64,000 nt of DNA from Legionella taurinensis (GTDB lineage: Bacteria; Pseudomonadota; Gammaproteobacteria; Legionellales; Legionellaceae), in the NCBI RefSeq assembly GCF_900452865.1, contig NZ_UGOZ01000001.1, positions 558,001 to 622,000 of the forward strand. Direction: 5' to 3'. Under the pieces are notes generated by a model. The model was not told where the DNA came from and did no database searches. It saw only the letters and a program-made list of their open reading frames with translations. Shown in pieces: positions 55,778 to 64,000 of this stretch (position 1 is its first letter; the number at the start of each line of letters is the position of its first letter). The translations under genes and the position numbers were made by a program.

Positions 55778-56968
55778 ATGAACGAGTCCACAAATAAAGA
55801 AACAACACCAAATGAAAAGGTTATATGGTTACATGCACAGGCTGTTGCACTCATCGACAAAGGAGAGCTTGTATTGCCACCTGATCTGAAGAAGGCTTTT
55901 TTGGAGTTTAACGAGCTATCGAGTACTAAGCAGCTTGAGCTGATAAACCAGCTCTCAATGCTTAAGGGCCTGCCCACAATAGTGCTTGATTTAATCAAGC
56001 TCAAACAACCTCGCTATTTCGATACATTACCTAACGACATCTTCAAAGAAACTGGCACTTATATAGAAAATGAGCAAGAAATGAAGGCTCTGGCACTTAC
56101 AGACGAGAGAGCCTATTCCCTATTCCAACCGAACAGAATATTCGCTACATTCCTCCAACACGTGGTGTATGGAAAGCAGGATAAAGCAGAGCAAGTATTT
56201 ACAGTAGTGAACTCGGAGGAAAAAAAACAAGATGTGTTACTTCGCACGGGTACAGTCACCGATTATTCGGGTAGAGCATTCGAAGCTATTTCTGCTTACG
56301 AATACGCCTATTGGGCAAAGGATACTCACATGTGTCGGATGCTGGAACAACATATGGACGCCGATACCAAAGCGGACATGCTCAAACGCTGCAAGGCAAT
56401 AGAAAAGAATGGATTAACGTATACGCAGAATGGAGTTGAGGTTAAGGGTTCAAAGCATTTTGACTTTACACCACTCAAAAAGGCACTAAGAAATTATATC
56501 GATGGTTATGATAATTGGTACAGCACGAACAATTGGGCGGCTCTGGATGCGGCTTGGATGCAAGTGGGTATAGCGCAGCGCGATGTTCCAGTCCATGTGG
56601 CTAATGAATATTGTCGGAAAGACCGCTCTTTTAAACCAACACCTACGTTTAATGAAGATAATTTGCCGCGGGAGCTCACATTCTATAATCTTCAAACGCA
56701 TAAAAATGAGCTGTGGTTTCCATTAGTTATTTCTGATTCTTCTGGCCTCGGAGTTGATTTTGCATTAATTCGATACGATGCGAATACTGGACTGGGTGCG
56801 GGCGGGCCAGGAGGGGCACTGGGGCCGGCAAATGCCAAGCTTAAAGCCTTGACTGAGTGGGAGGCTATAGACAGCCTTGATAAAGTAAGAACCGCCGATC
56901 TCACACTGTCACGTGAATACCTGGGGTCGACGGAGCCATGGCTTGATAATGCTTATAATGTTTTCTAA
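55778..56968 (+). CDS. Large hypothetical protein, Legionella-type
   Basis: 396 residues, soluble, no signal or membrane segment. The N-terminal half is helical (LVLPPDLKKAFLEFNEL); a middle part repeats short helix pairs around RTGTVTDYSGRAFEAISAYEYAYWAKDTHMCRMLEQHM, the look of ankyrin-like or other helical-repeat proteins; the C-terminal part is mixed with a Gly-rich loop (TGLGAGGPGGALG). AGGAAG lies 5 bases before the chosen ATG; a longer frame starts at 55727. Family not named with confidence; similar layouts occur among Legionella secreted proteins. Confidence 0.62.
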   Translation: MNESTNKETTPNEKVIWLHAQAVALIDKGELVLPPDLKKAFLEFNELSSTKQLELINQLSMLKGLPTIVLDLIKLKQPRYFDTLPNDIFKETGTYIENEQEMKALALTDERAYSLFQPNRIFATFLQHVVYGKQDKAEQVFTVVNSEEKKQDVLLRTGTVTDYSGRAFEAISAYEYAYWAKDTHMCRMLEQHMDADTKADMLKRCKAIEKNGLTYTQNGVEVKGSKHFDFTPLKKALRNYIDGYDNWYSTNNWAALDAAWMQVGIAQRDVPVHVANEYCRKDRSFKPTPTFNEDNLPRELTFYNLQTHKNELWFPLVISDSSGLGVDFALIRYDANTGLGAGGPGGALGPANAKLKALTEWEAIDSLDKVRTADLTLSREYLGSTEPWLDNAYNVF

Positions 56969-57050
56969 TAGGCCTAGTATGAATTGTTTATGTTTCATTC
57001 GGTCATGGGAAGTAATTTATAAAAAATTTAGTATTAGATTAGCCCCTTAC

Positions 57051-57317
57051 TCATGATTTGGCTGAGTTTTTAGTTATTTTCTTCTCCAAGTTCACATAAG
57101 TTGAGGGCGGAAATAACTCATTGGGTGTGACATCCAAACCTTTAAGAATTTTTAGAAGATTTATAATGGTCATATTGGCTTCGCCACGTTCCACAGTTCC
57201 GTAGTATCCTCGATTCATTTCAATGAAATTGGCAAAACCCTCTTGAGAAAAACCTTTTTCTTTTCTGATTTTGCGAATTTGCTTGCCTAGTAAAATTAAG
57301 TCGGTTTGTTTTTTCAT
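57051..57317 (-). CDS. XRE-family (Cro/CI) transcriptional regulator
   Basis: 88 residues: a helix-turn-helix at about 10-65 (LGKQIRKIRKEKGFSQEGFANFI...YYGTVERGEANMTIINLLKILKGLDVTPNELF) with a short basic tail. It probably binds near its own promoter, where AGCATATGTGCTATGCT lies just upstream. Likely a repressor; target unknown. Confidence 0.85.
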   Translation of the reverse strand: MKKQTDLILLGKQIRKIRKEKGFSQEGFANFIEMNRGYYGTVERGEANMTIINLLKILKGLDVTPNELFPPSTYVNLEKKITKNSAKS

Positions 57318-57690
57318 TCAAAAAGCATATGTGCTATGCTTCATATATGGCCACACGGTATGTCTATCATTTTTTGGGCGGCGGTTAAGAAATGGTAAAA
57401 ATAGAATCCTATTTTGTTGATTTTTAACTTTAAATAATCTCTATTTGGACTATATTGATACGATGAGAAGAAGAACATAATACCTGATTCAATGAAGAGT
57501 TACTGAGAATTAAGTAACATGGAGTTCTTTAGTTTAATTGATCGAACTCACGAGAAATTCATGTTTATAAATGAAATACTATTTTTTGCTTTAATCACTC
57601 AGGTTAACATAAACAAATTATAGTATTGAGAAATGATATGCTACTTAATTAAAAGGGATTTAAAAATCTGTTTTATGTTGGAGACCATAG
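57318..57690. other. Intergenic region upstream of the H-NOX gene
   Basis: AT-rich, no gene seen. It includes GCATATGTGCTATGCTTCATATATGG next to the XRE gene, a possible operator, and should carry the H-NOX promoter. No terminator recognised. Confidence 0.4.
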
Positions 57691-58233
57691 ATGAAGGGCA
57701 TCGTTTTTACCTCATTAAATGACATGATTATAGAAAAATTTGGGATAGAACTATGGGATGAATTAGTCACCTCACTGGAACTTCCTAGTGGCGGTAGTTA
57801 TACAGCAGGTGGTACTTACTCTGATACAGAGCTTCAGCAATTAATTCAGGCCATAGCGAAGAGGACAAATCAGCGAGCTTCAGTTCTTTTAGAATCCTTT
57901 GGTGAATACATGTTTCCTATCTTATCAAGTAAGTACTCAATTTTTTTAAAAAAGGACATGACATTAAAAGAATTTTTAAAAAGTATTGATGGAACAATTC
58001 ATGTGGAAGTAGAAAAGCTATACCCGGATGAAAAATTACCTACCATTAGCTATGAAGAGCCTGCTGCAAACCAACTGATTATGTTGTATCGATCGCATAG
58101 AAGACTCTGTCATTTTGCAATGGGTCTCATCCAGGGAGCAGCTCAACATTTTAAAAAGAACATTACCATTAATCAGACTCACTGCATGTTAAAAAAAGAT
58201 GATCATTGTCGTTTGGAGATTACCTTTGAGTGA
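57691..58233 (+). CDS. hnox: H-NOX (haem-nitric oxide/oxygen-binding) sensor
   Basis: 180 residues, the full size of the family. The proximal haem ligand is His 104 (GTIHVEVEKLYP) and the haem-propionate motif YxSxR is Tyr 133, Ser 135, Arg 137 (LYRSHRR). It should bind haem and sense NO or O2. It overlaps the GGDEF-EAL gene by 8 bases. In L. pneumophila an H-NOX protein is reported to inhibit a neighbouring diguanylate cyclase and control biofilm; the same pairing is seen here. Confidence 0.92.
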   Translation: MKGIVFTSLNDMIIEKFGIELWDELVTSLELPSGGSYTAGGTYSDTELQQLIQAIAKRTNQRASVLLESFGEYMFPILSSKYSIFLKKDMTLKEFLKSIDGTIHVEVEKLYPDEKLPTISYEEPAANQLIMLYRSHRRLCHFAMGLIQGAAQHFKKNITINQTHCMLKKDDHCRLEITFE

Positions 58234-59719
58234 TGGTAAAAAAGCATTATTTGAGCGCTCTTATTATCGCGAAAGAAAAGCTCGCGAGGAAGCTGAATTA
58301 TTGTTGGAAAATAAGACAAGGGAACTTTATTTACTCAACCAGGATTTGGAAAAAAAGAATTCCGAACTGGTAAAAACGCTAAAAGACCTAGAGAGAGTAC
58401 AAAAAAAATTATCAAAATTAGCTCATTTTGATGTATTAAGCCGATTACCCAATCGATTGCAGTTTGAACTGGATTTAAAACGCGAGATTGCCAGGTCAAA
58501 AAGATATAGCCGTCATCTGGCTCTGTTAAGCATCGATTTGGATTTTTTTAAAAATGTGAATGATCGCTTCGGTCATGATGTCGGTGATGGTCTATTGCGT
58601 GAAGTAGCGAAGCGTCTCTGCTCTAGTATTCGTGAAGAAGATTGTGTGGCTCGATTGGGAGGAGATGAGTTTGCTGTTATTTTGACCGAAATTAATAATC
58701 CACAACAGGCAAAATTAGTTGCCAATAATATGATTCAAAAGATGGGTAAGCCATTCCTTATTAAAGGCCATACCGTGATGATTGGAATCAGTATAGGAAT
58801 TGCTTGCTTTCCTGATGCTGGTGATGAGGCAATAACCCTCCGTAAGAATGCCGATATTGCTTTATACAACGCCAAAGAATGTGGCCGCAATAATTGTCAA
58901 CTCTTCACACCGTCCCTTAGAAAACAATATTCAAAACGCTTGGGAATAGGAACTGAGTTGCATCTTGCCTTAGAGCGACAAGAATTTTTTCTCGTTTATC
59001 AGCCCCGGGTTGATTTAAAAACGAATTCTATGGTTGGGATGGAGGTCTTATTACGTTGGCAACATCCAAAGCGGGGTGTTGTTTTTCCTGATGAGTTCAT
59101 CTCTGTTGCAGAGCATTTTAACTTGATTATTCCAATTGGTGAATGGGTCTTACAAACAGCGTGCAGGCAGTATGTGGATTGGAAAAAGAGATACGCTCCT
59201 TTCAATTGTACCTTGGCGATTAATATTTCGCTTCATCAATTTCAACACAAAGCGTTTATTTCCTCTGTTAAGCACATTTTACAGGAATATCAAATGCCAT
59301 CTGATTGGTTAGAGCTTGAAATTACGGAAGCAACGGTGGTCAATTTTTTGGGAAAAATTGAAGAGACATTAAGTGCGCTTCGCAATATGGGGATAAAACT
59401 TGCTTTTGATAATTTTGGCTCAGGGTATTCTTTTTTATCGCACTTAAAAAATTCACCCGTCCAATCCATCAAACTGAAGCAAGCTTTAATTGAAGATGCG
59501 CATCTCAGAGAGAATGATAACTTAATTATCAAATCGACGATTGCTTTGTCGAAAGAGTTAGGATTGAATGTCGTTGTGGGTGGTGTCGAAACAGAAGAGC
59601 AACTCAATTTTTTACGGTCAAGTCACTGTTTGGAAGTGCAAGGCTATTACAGCAGTAAACCGTTAACAGTGGGACAAATGACACAATTTATCGAGGGAAG
59701 GAATTGCAAAGGACTGTAG
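58226..59719 (+). CDS. GGDEF-EAL protein: active-looking cyclase, degenerate phosphodiesterase
   Basis: 497 residues: a coiled coil (about 10-65), a GGDEF domain with intact GGDEF (145-149) and an upstream RxxD inhibitory site (REED), and an EAL domain. The EAL domain has EVL (Glu 273) and LELEITE, but the DDFG motif is DNFG (Asp 395-Asn 396) and the later KID is IKLK, so c-di-GMP hydrolysis is probably lost. The start is TTG at 58226 with GGAG 7 bases upstream, inside the H-NOX end; an ATG at 58199 has no ribosome site. It would make c-di-GMP under H-NOX control. Confidence 0.9.
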   Translation: MSDGKKALFERSYYRERKAREEAELLLENKTRELYLLNQDLEKKNSELVKTLKDLERVQKKLSKLAHFDVLSRLPNRLQFELDLKREIARSKRYSRHLALLSIDLDFFKNVNDRFGHDVGDGLLREVAKRLCSSIREEDCVARLGGDEFAVILTEINNPQQAKLVANNMIQKMGKPFLIKGHTVMIGISIGIACFPDAGDEAITLRKNADIALYNAKECGRNNCQLFTPSLRKQYSKRLGIGTELHLALERQEFFLVYQPRVDLKTNSMVGMEVLLRWQHPKRGVVFPDEFISVAEHFNLIIPIGEWVLQTACRQYVDWKKRYAPFNCTLAINISLHQFQHKAFISSVKHILQEYQMPSDWLELEITEATVVNFLGKIEETLSALRNMGIKLAFDNFGSGYSFLSHLKNSPVQSIKLKQALIEDAHLRENDNLIIKSTIALSKELGLNVVVGGVETEEQLNFLRSSHCLEVQGYYSSKPLTVGQMTQFIEGRNCKGL

Positions 59720-59919
59720 TTTCGTGTCGTTTCATTCCTATCGAAAAGCAACACCAATTGGGTTACAAAAATAGTGAGTGATTGAGTCCAAAATAGATCA
59801 AGTGAGTTAATAAGTCTCGCTTTACTGTGATTGCAGTCAACCGTTGGTCTTATACTGCACGGAATTGATGGGTTAATCTTGTGCTATGCTGTATTATATC
59901 TTATTGATTATAGGGCGTA

Positions 59920-61731
59920 ATGCTAGGGATGTTGGCCATGAAGGGACTTGAAAAACAATGCTGTCCTAAGGAAAGGAGCCTCACTCAGAGCCAAGACTTG
60001 CAAGAAGAGGTGGATTTTTCTTGTTGTGTTCCGACTGACGCGAACACTTCTGATAGCCTTTTTCCGTTTTTTACTCGATTGGTGCAAGCCAACTTGGCTA
60101 AATGGACAGCAGGAATAAGTCCTGCTGCCATTGGCTCTTCCTATTCCACCTGGTTTTGGCAATTAGCCCAATCCCCCGGGGTCTTATGGGAACTTGCTTT
60201 TTATCCGGTTTTTCATGCCAAGGATTGCATTAATAATATCGTTTGTGTTGAGCGGGCAGCGGATGGTAACGACGTGCGTTTTAAAAAAGACAGTTGGCAG
60301 CCCATGCCTTGGCGTTTATTCGCCGAAGGGTTTTTGCAAATGGAAGATTGGTGGCGACGTGCCACAACGGACGTGCCAGGATTGCCCAACCCGGTGGAAC
60401 GTACTGTTTCGTTTTGGGCACGCCAATGTCTTGATGCCCTGTCACCTTCCAATTTTGTTTGGTCTAATCCTGATTTATTCCATGAAGCCATGCGCACTGG
60501 GGGATTTAATCTTATCCAAGGCAGTCAAATCGCATTCGAGGATTGGTTAGAAAAGTTAACGGGCACACCGCCTAAAGGCTCTGAACATTTTATCCCAGGC
60601 CAACACGTGGCCATTACCCCAGGACGAGTGGTGTTCCAAAATCATTTGATGGAATTGATTCAATACGAAGCCCAAACCAAGACGGTATATAAAGAGCCAA
60701 TACTCATCCTACCTGCCTGGATTATGAAATATTATATTTTGGATTTATCACCGCATAACTCCTTAGTGAAATGGCTTGTAAGGCAGGGACACACTGTATT
60801 TATCATCTCTTGGCGCAATCCTGATAAAGAAGACTGTGATTTGGGAATGGACGATTATTATCGGCAAGGCGCAATGGCAGCCATTGATGCGGTATCAACG
60901 CTTTTGCCAGAAACAAAAATCAATCTGATGGGTTATTGTTTAGGTGGCACCTTAGCCATGATTACGGCGGCTGCCATGGGAAGAGACAAGGACGAACGTT
61001 TGAACAGCCTCACGCTCTTAGCGGCCCAAGGGGATTTTACCGAGGCGGGGGAATTAATGCTTTTTGTGACTGAAAGTCAAGTGGATTTTCTTAAAAGTAT
61101 GATGAGGGAACAGGGATATCTGGATACTAAGCAAATGGCGGGTTCTTTTCAGATGTTACGCGCTTACGACTTAATATGGTCCAAAATGGTCCAAGATTAC
61201 ATGCATGGAATGCGGCGAGGGATGATTGATTTAACAGCTTGGAATGCGGATGCCACACGGATGCCTTATAAAATGCACAGTGAATACCTTGAAAAACTCT
61301 TCTTAAAGAATGATTTTGCCGAAGGGCGTTATACAGTGGAAGGAAAGCCGGTGGCTTGTGAGAACATCGAGTGGCCTGTTTTTGCAGTGAGCACTGAAAA
61401 AGACCATGTAGCCCCTTGGCAATCCGTCTATAAAATCCATTTGATGACAGAAGGAGATGTGACCTTTGTTTTGACTAATGGTGGACATAATGCGGGCATC
61501 ATCAGTGAGCCGGGTCACCCAGGACGCTCTTATCGTGTTCATGAGCAGAAACAAGGCGAGGCGTACTTAAATCCTGAGAGTTGGCTTGCAATGGCAAAGA
61601 AGCGAGAGGGCTCCTGGTGGCAAGAATGGCATGAGTGGTTAGTACGGCAGAACACTAAAAAACGCATTCCGCCACCTGTCATGAATCTGTCACTGCTGGC
61701 AGCACCAGGAACTTATGTGCTTCAGAAATAA
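59920..61731 (+). CDS. phaC: Class I poly(3-hydroxyalkanoate) synthase
   Basis: 603 residues with PhaC N-terminal domain and alpha/beta-hydrolase core. The catalytic triad is visible: Cys 340 in GYCLGG, Asp 495 in EKDHVAPW and His 523 in NGGHNAG. GWRNPD-like SWRNPDKED, WNADATRMP and the tail GSWWQEWHEWL are typical of class I. It polymerises 3-hydroxybutyryl-CoA into PHB granules. Downstream, after a FabI remnant, phaB is on the opposite strand. A slightly later ATG (59938) is an alternative start. Confidence 0.93.
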   Translation: MLGMLAMKGLEKQCCPKERSLTQSQDLQEEVDFSCCVPTDANTSDSLFPFFTRLVQANLAKWTAGISPAAIGSSYSTWFWQLAQSPGVLWELAFYPVFHAKDCINNIVCVERAADGNDVRFKKDSWQPMPWRLFAEGFLQMEDWWRRATTDVPGLPNPVERTVSFWARQCLDALSPSNFVWSNPDLFHEAMRTGGFNLIQGSQIAFEDWLEKLTGTPPKGSEHFIPGQHVAITPGRVVFQNHLMELIQYEAQTKTVYKEPILILPAWIMKYYILDLSPHNSLVKWLVRQGHTVFIISWRNPDKEDCDLGMDDYYRQGAMAAIDAVSTLLPETKINLMGYCLGGTLAMITAAAMGRDKDERLNSLTLLAAQGDFTEAGELMLFVTESQVDFLKSMMREQGYLDTKQMAGSFQMLRAYDLIWSKMVQDYMHGMRRGMIDLTAWNADATRMPYKMHSEYLEKLFLKNDFAEGRYTVEGKPVACENIEWPVFAVSTEKDHVAPWQSVYKIHLMTEGDVTFVLTNGGHNAGIISEPGHPGRSYRVHEQKQGEAYLNPESWLAMAKKREGSWWQEWHEWLVRQNTKKRIPPPVMNLSLLAAPGTYVLQK

Positions 61732-61734
61732 AAC

Positions 61735-61947
61735 TCTGTTTCATCTGGACCAATCAATACTCGTGCGGCATCGGGATTAACCGATTTTGATAAGTTGGTG
61801 GATAAGGCCATTATCGAAGCCCCTTTACATCAACTGGTTACCATTGAGGACATCGGTAAGGTGGTTTCTTTCTTAGTATCCGATAAAGCCGCATCCATTA
61901 CTAGGCAAATCCTCTAAGTGGATAGCGGCTATCTTATCAAGGCTTAA
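61735..61947 (+). pseudogene. FabI (enoyl-ACP reductase) C-terminal remnant
   Basis: A frame with no start reads SSGPINTRAASGLTDFDKLV, then EAPLHQLVTIEDIGKVVSFL, then SDKAASITRQIL, a TAA stop, and VDSGYLIKA before TAA 61945. This is the C-terminal third of FabI with the expected Tyr (in QILYVDGGY) turned into a stop. The active-site region is missing. Leftover of a lost fatty-acid gene between phaC and phaB. Confidence 0.75.
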
Positions 61948-61977
61948 AATAAAAACGCTAATGGACTTTTGAGTGAG

Positions 61978-62721
61978 TTACATGTATTGCCCACCATTAA
62001 CATCGAAATTAGCACCAGTAATAAAACCACTTTGCTCATCCGCAAGGAAAGCAACAACACGAGCAATTTCCTGAGGTTTACCTAATCGTCCTACAGGAAT
62101 TTGAGCAACAATCGCTTCTAAAATATCGTCCCTCAGAGAGGCGAGCATCTCGGTATTAATATAGCCAGGGGAGACGGTATTCACCGTGATTCCTTTCTTT
62201 GCGACTTCTTGTGCCAGACTTTTGGTAAAACCGTATAATGCGGCTTTTGTGGCGGCGTAATTGCACTGACCGAATTGACCTTTGCGTCCATTAACAGAAG
62301 AAATGGTGATGATACGTCCGTAACTATTATCCAACATGTTGGATAACACGGTTTTTGTCATATTAAAAACACTATTTAAATTGGCATTGATGACATCCTG
62401 CCATTGTTCTTGTGTCATCTTTTTCAAAGTGGCATCGTTTGTAACACCGGCATTGTTCACTAGAATATCGATTGTACCGTATTTTTCGATGACCAATTCA
62501 GTCACTTTCTCACAATCATTGAAGGAAGAAATATCGGCGTAGATAATGTCGATATCAAAGCCTTGCATGGCTTGTTTTTTCTGCCACTCTTTCGCTAAGT
62601 CATGATTGCCCTGTTTGAAATAACAGGCAATGACTTGATAATCTAACTTTTGCATTTCTTGGCATATGGCGGTACCAATACCGCCAGTGCCCCCTGTGAC
62701 TAAAGCAACTCGTTGATTCAC
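61978..62721 (-). CDS. phaB: Acetoacetyl-CoA reductase (SDR family)
   Basis: 247 residues, short-chain dehydrogenase. NADPH-binding VTGGTGGIG at the N-terminus, NNAGVTND, catalytic Ser in ISSVNG, Tyr/Lys in YAATKAALYGFTK and the end ANFDVNGGQYM match PhaB. It reduces acetoacetyl-CoA to (R)-3-hydroxybutyryl-CoA for phaC. The start is GTG at 62721, with AAGGAGG 6 bases upstream; an ATG at 62745 overlaps that ribosome site and is unlikely. Convergent with phaC. Confidence 0.9.
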   Translation of the reverse strand: MNQRVALVTGGTGGIGTAICQEMQKLDYQVIACYFKQGNHDLAKEWQKKQAMQGFDIDIIYADISSFNDCEKVTELVIEKYGTIDILVNNAGVTNDATLKKMTQEQWQDVINANLNSVFNMTKTVLSNMLDNSYGRIITISSVNGRKGQFGQCNYAATKAALYGFTKSLAQEVAKKGITVNTVSPGYINTEMLASLRDDILEAIVAQIPVGRLGKPQEIARVVAFLADEQSGFITGANFDVNGGQYM

Positions 62722-62806
62722 TTCTCTCCTCCTTGATGGTTTCATGCAGTAAAAATAAGTGTTATTGTCATCAGAACGGGTCTTGCCTAGGCCTAATGGT
62801 TGCCAT

Positions 62807-63016
62807 TTATTTGATAATTTCTACTTCCTCGGCCTCAAGTCCTTTCTGTCCTTTTCTCATTTTAAAAAGAACGGTTGCCCCATCGGGAAGTATTTTGAAG
62901 CCGTCACTTTGAATCGAACTAAAGTGGACAAAGTAGTCTTTGCCACTGCTTTCAATAAAACCGAATCCCTTGTCTTTATTAAACCATTTAACTTTACCAC
63001 GAATTTTATTGGTCAT
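62807..63016 (-). CDS. csp: Cold-shock protein, CspA family
   Basis: 69 residues with RNA-binding motifs KVKWFNKDKGFGFI (RNP1) and DYFVHFSSI (RNP2, with YFVHF where VFVHF is usual). An OB-fold RNA/DNA chaperone. AAGGAA lies about 11 bases before the ATG. Single gene, minus strand, upstream of phaB. Confidence 0.95.
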   Translation of the reverse strand: MTNKIRGKVKWFNKDKGFGFIESSGKDYFVHFSSIQSDGFKILPDGATVLFKMRKGQKGLEAEEVEIIK

Positions 63017-63104
63017 TTTTGTTTATTTCCTTATAACGGAATGTATAAGTGTCCTGCGATGTGGCTGTCTATGTCAATACTTGTTAACCAGAGCTATTAG
63101 TGGT

Positions 63105-63536
63105 TTAATGAGTTGAATCAGTAGTCACTTCGGTGTTTCCCTTTACTTTTTTCAATGAAACCACTTTATCACACTGAATCTCAATGATATTTATTTTAGC
63201 AGTAGATACCCCCCAACATCGTATTCTTTTTCCCTCTTTATCGATGAATAGTACGTGAATAACCAAATTGTTCCCATAAGTGTTGTCGATGGTGATGTCT
63301 TGAGCCTCATTCGTTTTGGTCAGGAGTCTTCCTAGTGAATTGCCACCACGGTGGAACTCTATTAATACTTCAGTATTGGATAAGGACACATTGTTTATTT
63401 TGGAATCCTTATGGTATTGGATGTGATAGGATTGCATGCCGGCATAGGCATTGAGCATCAGGCAGGAAAAAATTGCTGCAAAAATCATTTTAAGAAGGAT
63501 TACTTTTTTTATTTTAAATGACTTGATATCGTTCAT
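63105..63536 (-). CDS. Small secreted protein of unknown function
   Basis: 143 residues with a signal peptide (about 1-32, ending NAYAG) and a beta-rich mature domain with two Cys (IRCWGVS and IQCDKVVS). AGGAA lies 5 bases before the ATG at 63536. In layout it resembles the protein at 42226-42600. Function unknown. The 327 bases between its start and 63863 hold no gene apart from the palindrome noted separately. Confidence 0.6.
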   Translation of the reverse strand: MNDIKSFKIKKVILLKMIFAAIFSCLMLNAYAGMQSYHIQYHKDSKINNVSLSNTEVLIEFHRGGNSLGRLLTKTNEAQDITIDNTYGNNLVIHVLFIDKEGKRIRCWGVSTAKINIIEIQCDKVVSLKKVKGNTEVTTDSTH

Positions 63537-63815
63537 GTGATTCCTATCCTTATCTTTGCCCGTTTACTTTTACTATTTTGTCATAAAATTTTTACATGCC
63601 CAATCTTTCAATAGCATAATTCCTTTTTGTCATAATAGAGTTCAGCAAACAGAAAAACTTATTATGAGATTGGAGACTCATTTTAGTTTTTATTAACGCC
63701 TCTTAACAAGGATTAATTTGATATGCGCTTATGTCTTGTAGTAGTTCAAATTTGATCTAACAGTTGCCGGTTTTTCAGAAGTGTTTGTCAGGTCAATTTT
63801 GATCATTATTGCTAG

Positions 63816-63848
63816 CACCAGTCGGTGACAAAATGTCACCGACTGGTG
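63816..63848. repeat. Perfect 15-bp hairpin
   Basis: CACCAGTCGGTGACA, loop AAA, then the exact reverse complement. No T-run follows on either strand. It lies 15 bases beyond the stop of the partial minus-strand frame at the right edge, so it may terminate that gene, or be a mobile-element end. Confidence 0.8.
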
Positions 63849-63863
63849 GTTAGTGCAAACAAT

Positions 63864-64000
63864 TTATGCGCAGAGTTTTAATTGAAGTGGTTTGGGTTTT
63901 TTACCTTTAGCCTTTACAAACTCTCTGCTTTTTCTAAAGTTTGAATAAAAATTCTTTTGATCAGCTTTGGTCTTGGTTTGAGTTTGTTCGATAATATAGA
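63864..64000 (-). CDS. Partial hypothetical protein (C-terminus)
   Basis: The open minus-strand frame enters from the right edge and reads YIIEQTQTKTKADQKNFYSN, then a basic tail (KSREFVKAKGKKPKP) to LCA and TAA at 63864. Strongly basic, no motif recognised. The gene would start outside the window. Confidence 0.4.
   Translation of the reverse strand, partial: YIIEQTQTKTKADQKNFYSNFRKSREFVKAKGKKPKPLQLKLCA

Noticed and set aside
63720-63800. Possible IS21-family terminus (repeated GATC-containing motifs)
   Set aside because: Only weak resemblance (AATTTGATC and AATTTTGATC) and no IstA/IstB gene or clear end nearby.

Overview
The window looks like an accessory region of a Legionella (or close Legionellaceae) chromosome. 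The evidence is an AT-leaning gammaproteobacterial coding style, a HelABC/CusCBA-type efflux system, an H-NOX gene overlapping a GGDEF-EAL gene (the pairing I recall in L. pneumophila), and two large hypothetical proteins of the kind found among Legionella secreted proteins. No rRNA, complete tRNA or integrase gene is present. A 3' fragment of tRNA-Phe at about 33.13 kb marks an attachment site, and two copies of one IS3-family element (1-341 and 34099-35296) lie in opposite orientation on either side of the left 34 kb.

Layout. 0-33 kb is a metal-defence block: a His-rich periplasmic protein; an overlapping cluster of a Ca-type P-ATPase, a CusC-B-A copper/silver RND pump, a beta-CASP MBL hydrolase, an AMP-phosphorylase-type enzyme and a PRPP synthetase; small Gly/His-rich lipoproteins; a CopA-type Cu P1B-ATPase; a second RND system whose pump lacks the Cu methionine triad; a short CDF-like carrier; a DUF3141 hydrolase; a DUF2231 membrane protein; a multicopper oxidase fused to a CopB-like barrel; and a Glu-type dehydrogenase. 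33-36 kb holds the tRNA-Phe fragment, an 80-bp palindromic repeat and a gene cut by the second IS copy. 36-50 kb carries a Trp/His/Gly-rich secreted protein, small membrane proteins, a three-gene transmembrane electron-transfer operon (NADH-type flavo-Fe/S protein, cytochrome b, heptaheme cytochrome c), an N-type ATPase operon (atpD-C-Q-B-E-F-A-G, no atpR seen) and Met-rich and Gly/His-rich envelope proteins. 50-57 kb is worn accessory DNA: a MITE-like repeat, a frameshifted GNAT gene, a MazEF-type toxin-antitoxin pair, and an SRAP (YedK/HMCES) gene split by a 2.6-kb insertion carrying a serine hydrolase. 57-64 kb has an XRE regulator, H-NOX plus GGDEF-EAL, PHB synthase, a FabI remnant, PhaB, a cold-shock protein and hypothetical secreted proteins.

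How it may work together. Copper(I) would be pumped out of the cytoplasm (P1B ATPase), exported across the envelope (CusCBA-like), oxidised in the periplasm (multicopper oxidase) and bound by Met/His-rich envelope proteins. Several other modules (RNA-processing-like MBL hydrolase, AMP phosphorylase, PRPP synthetase, PHB synthase and reductase, DUF3141, N-ATPase, Ca-type ATPase, electron-transfer operon) look like an energy and nucleotide-economy stress kit rather than metal resistance as such. That functional grouping is inference. The decayed fragments (GGDEF tail, FabI tail, lipoprotein copy, GNAT, SRAP) show repeated insertion and loss.
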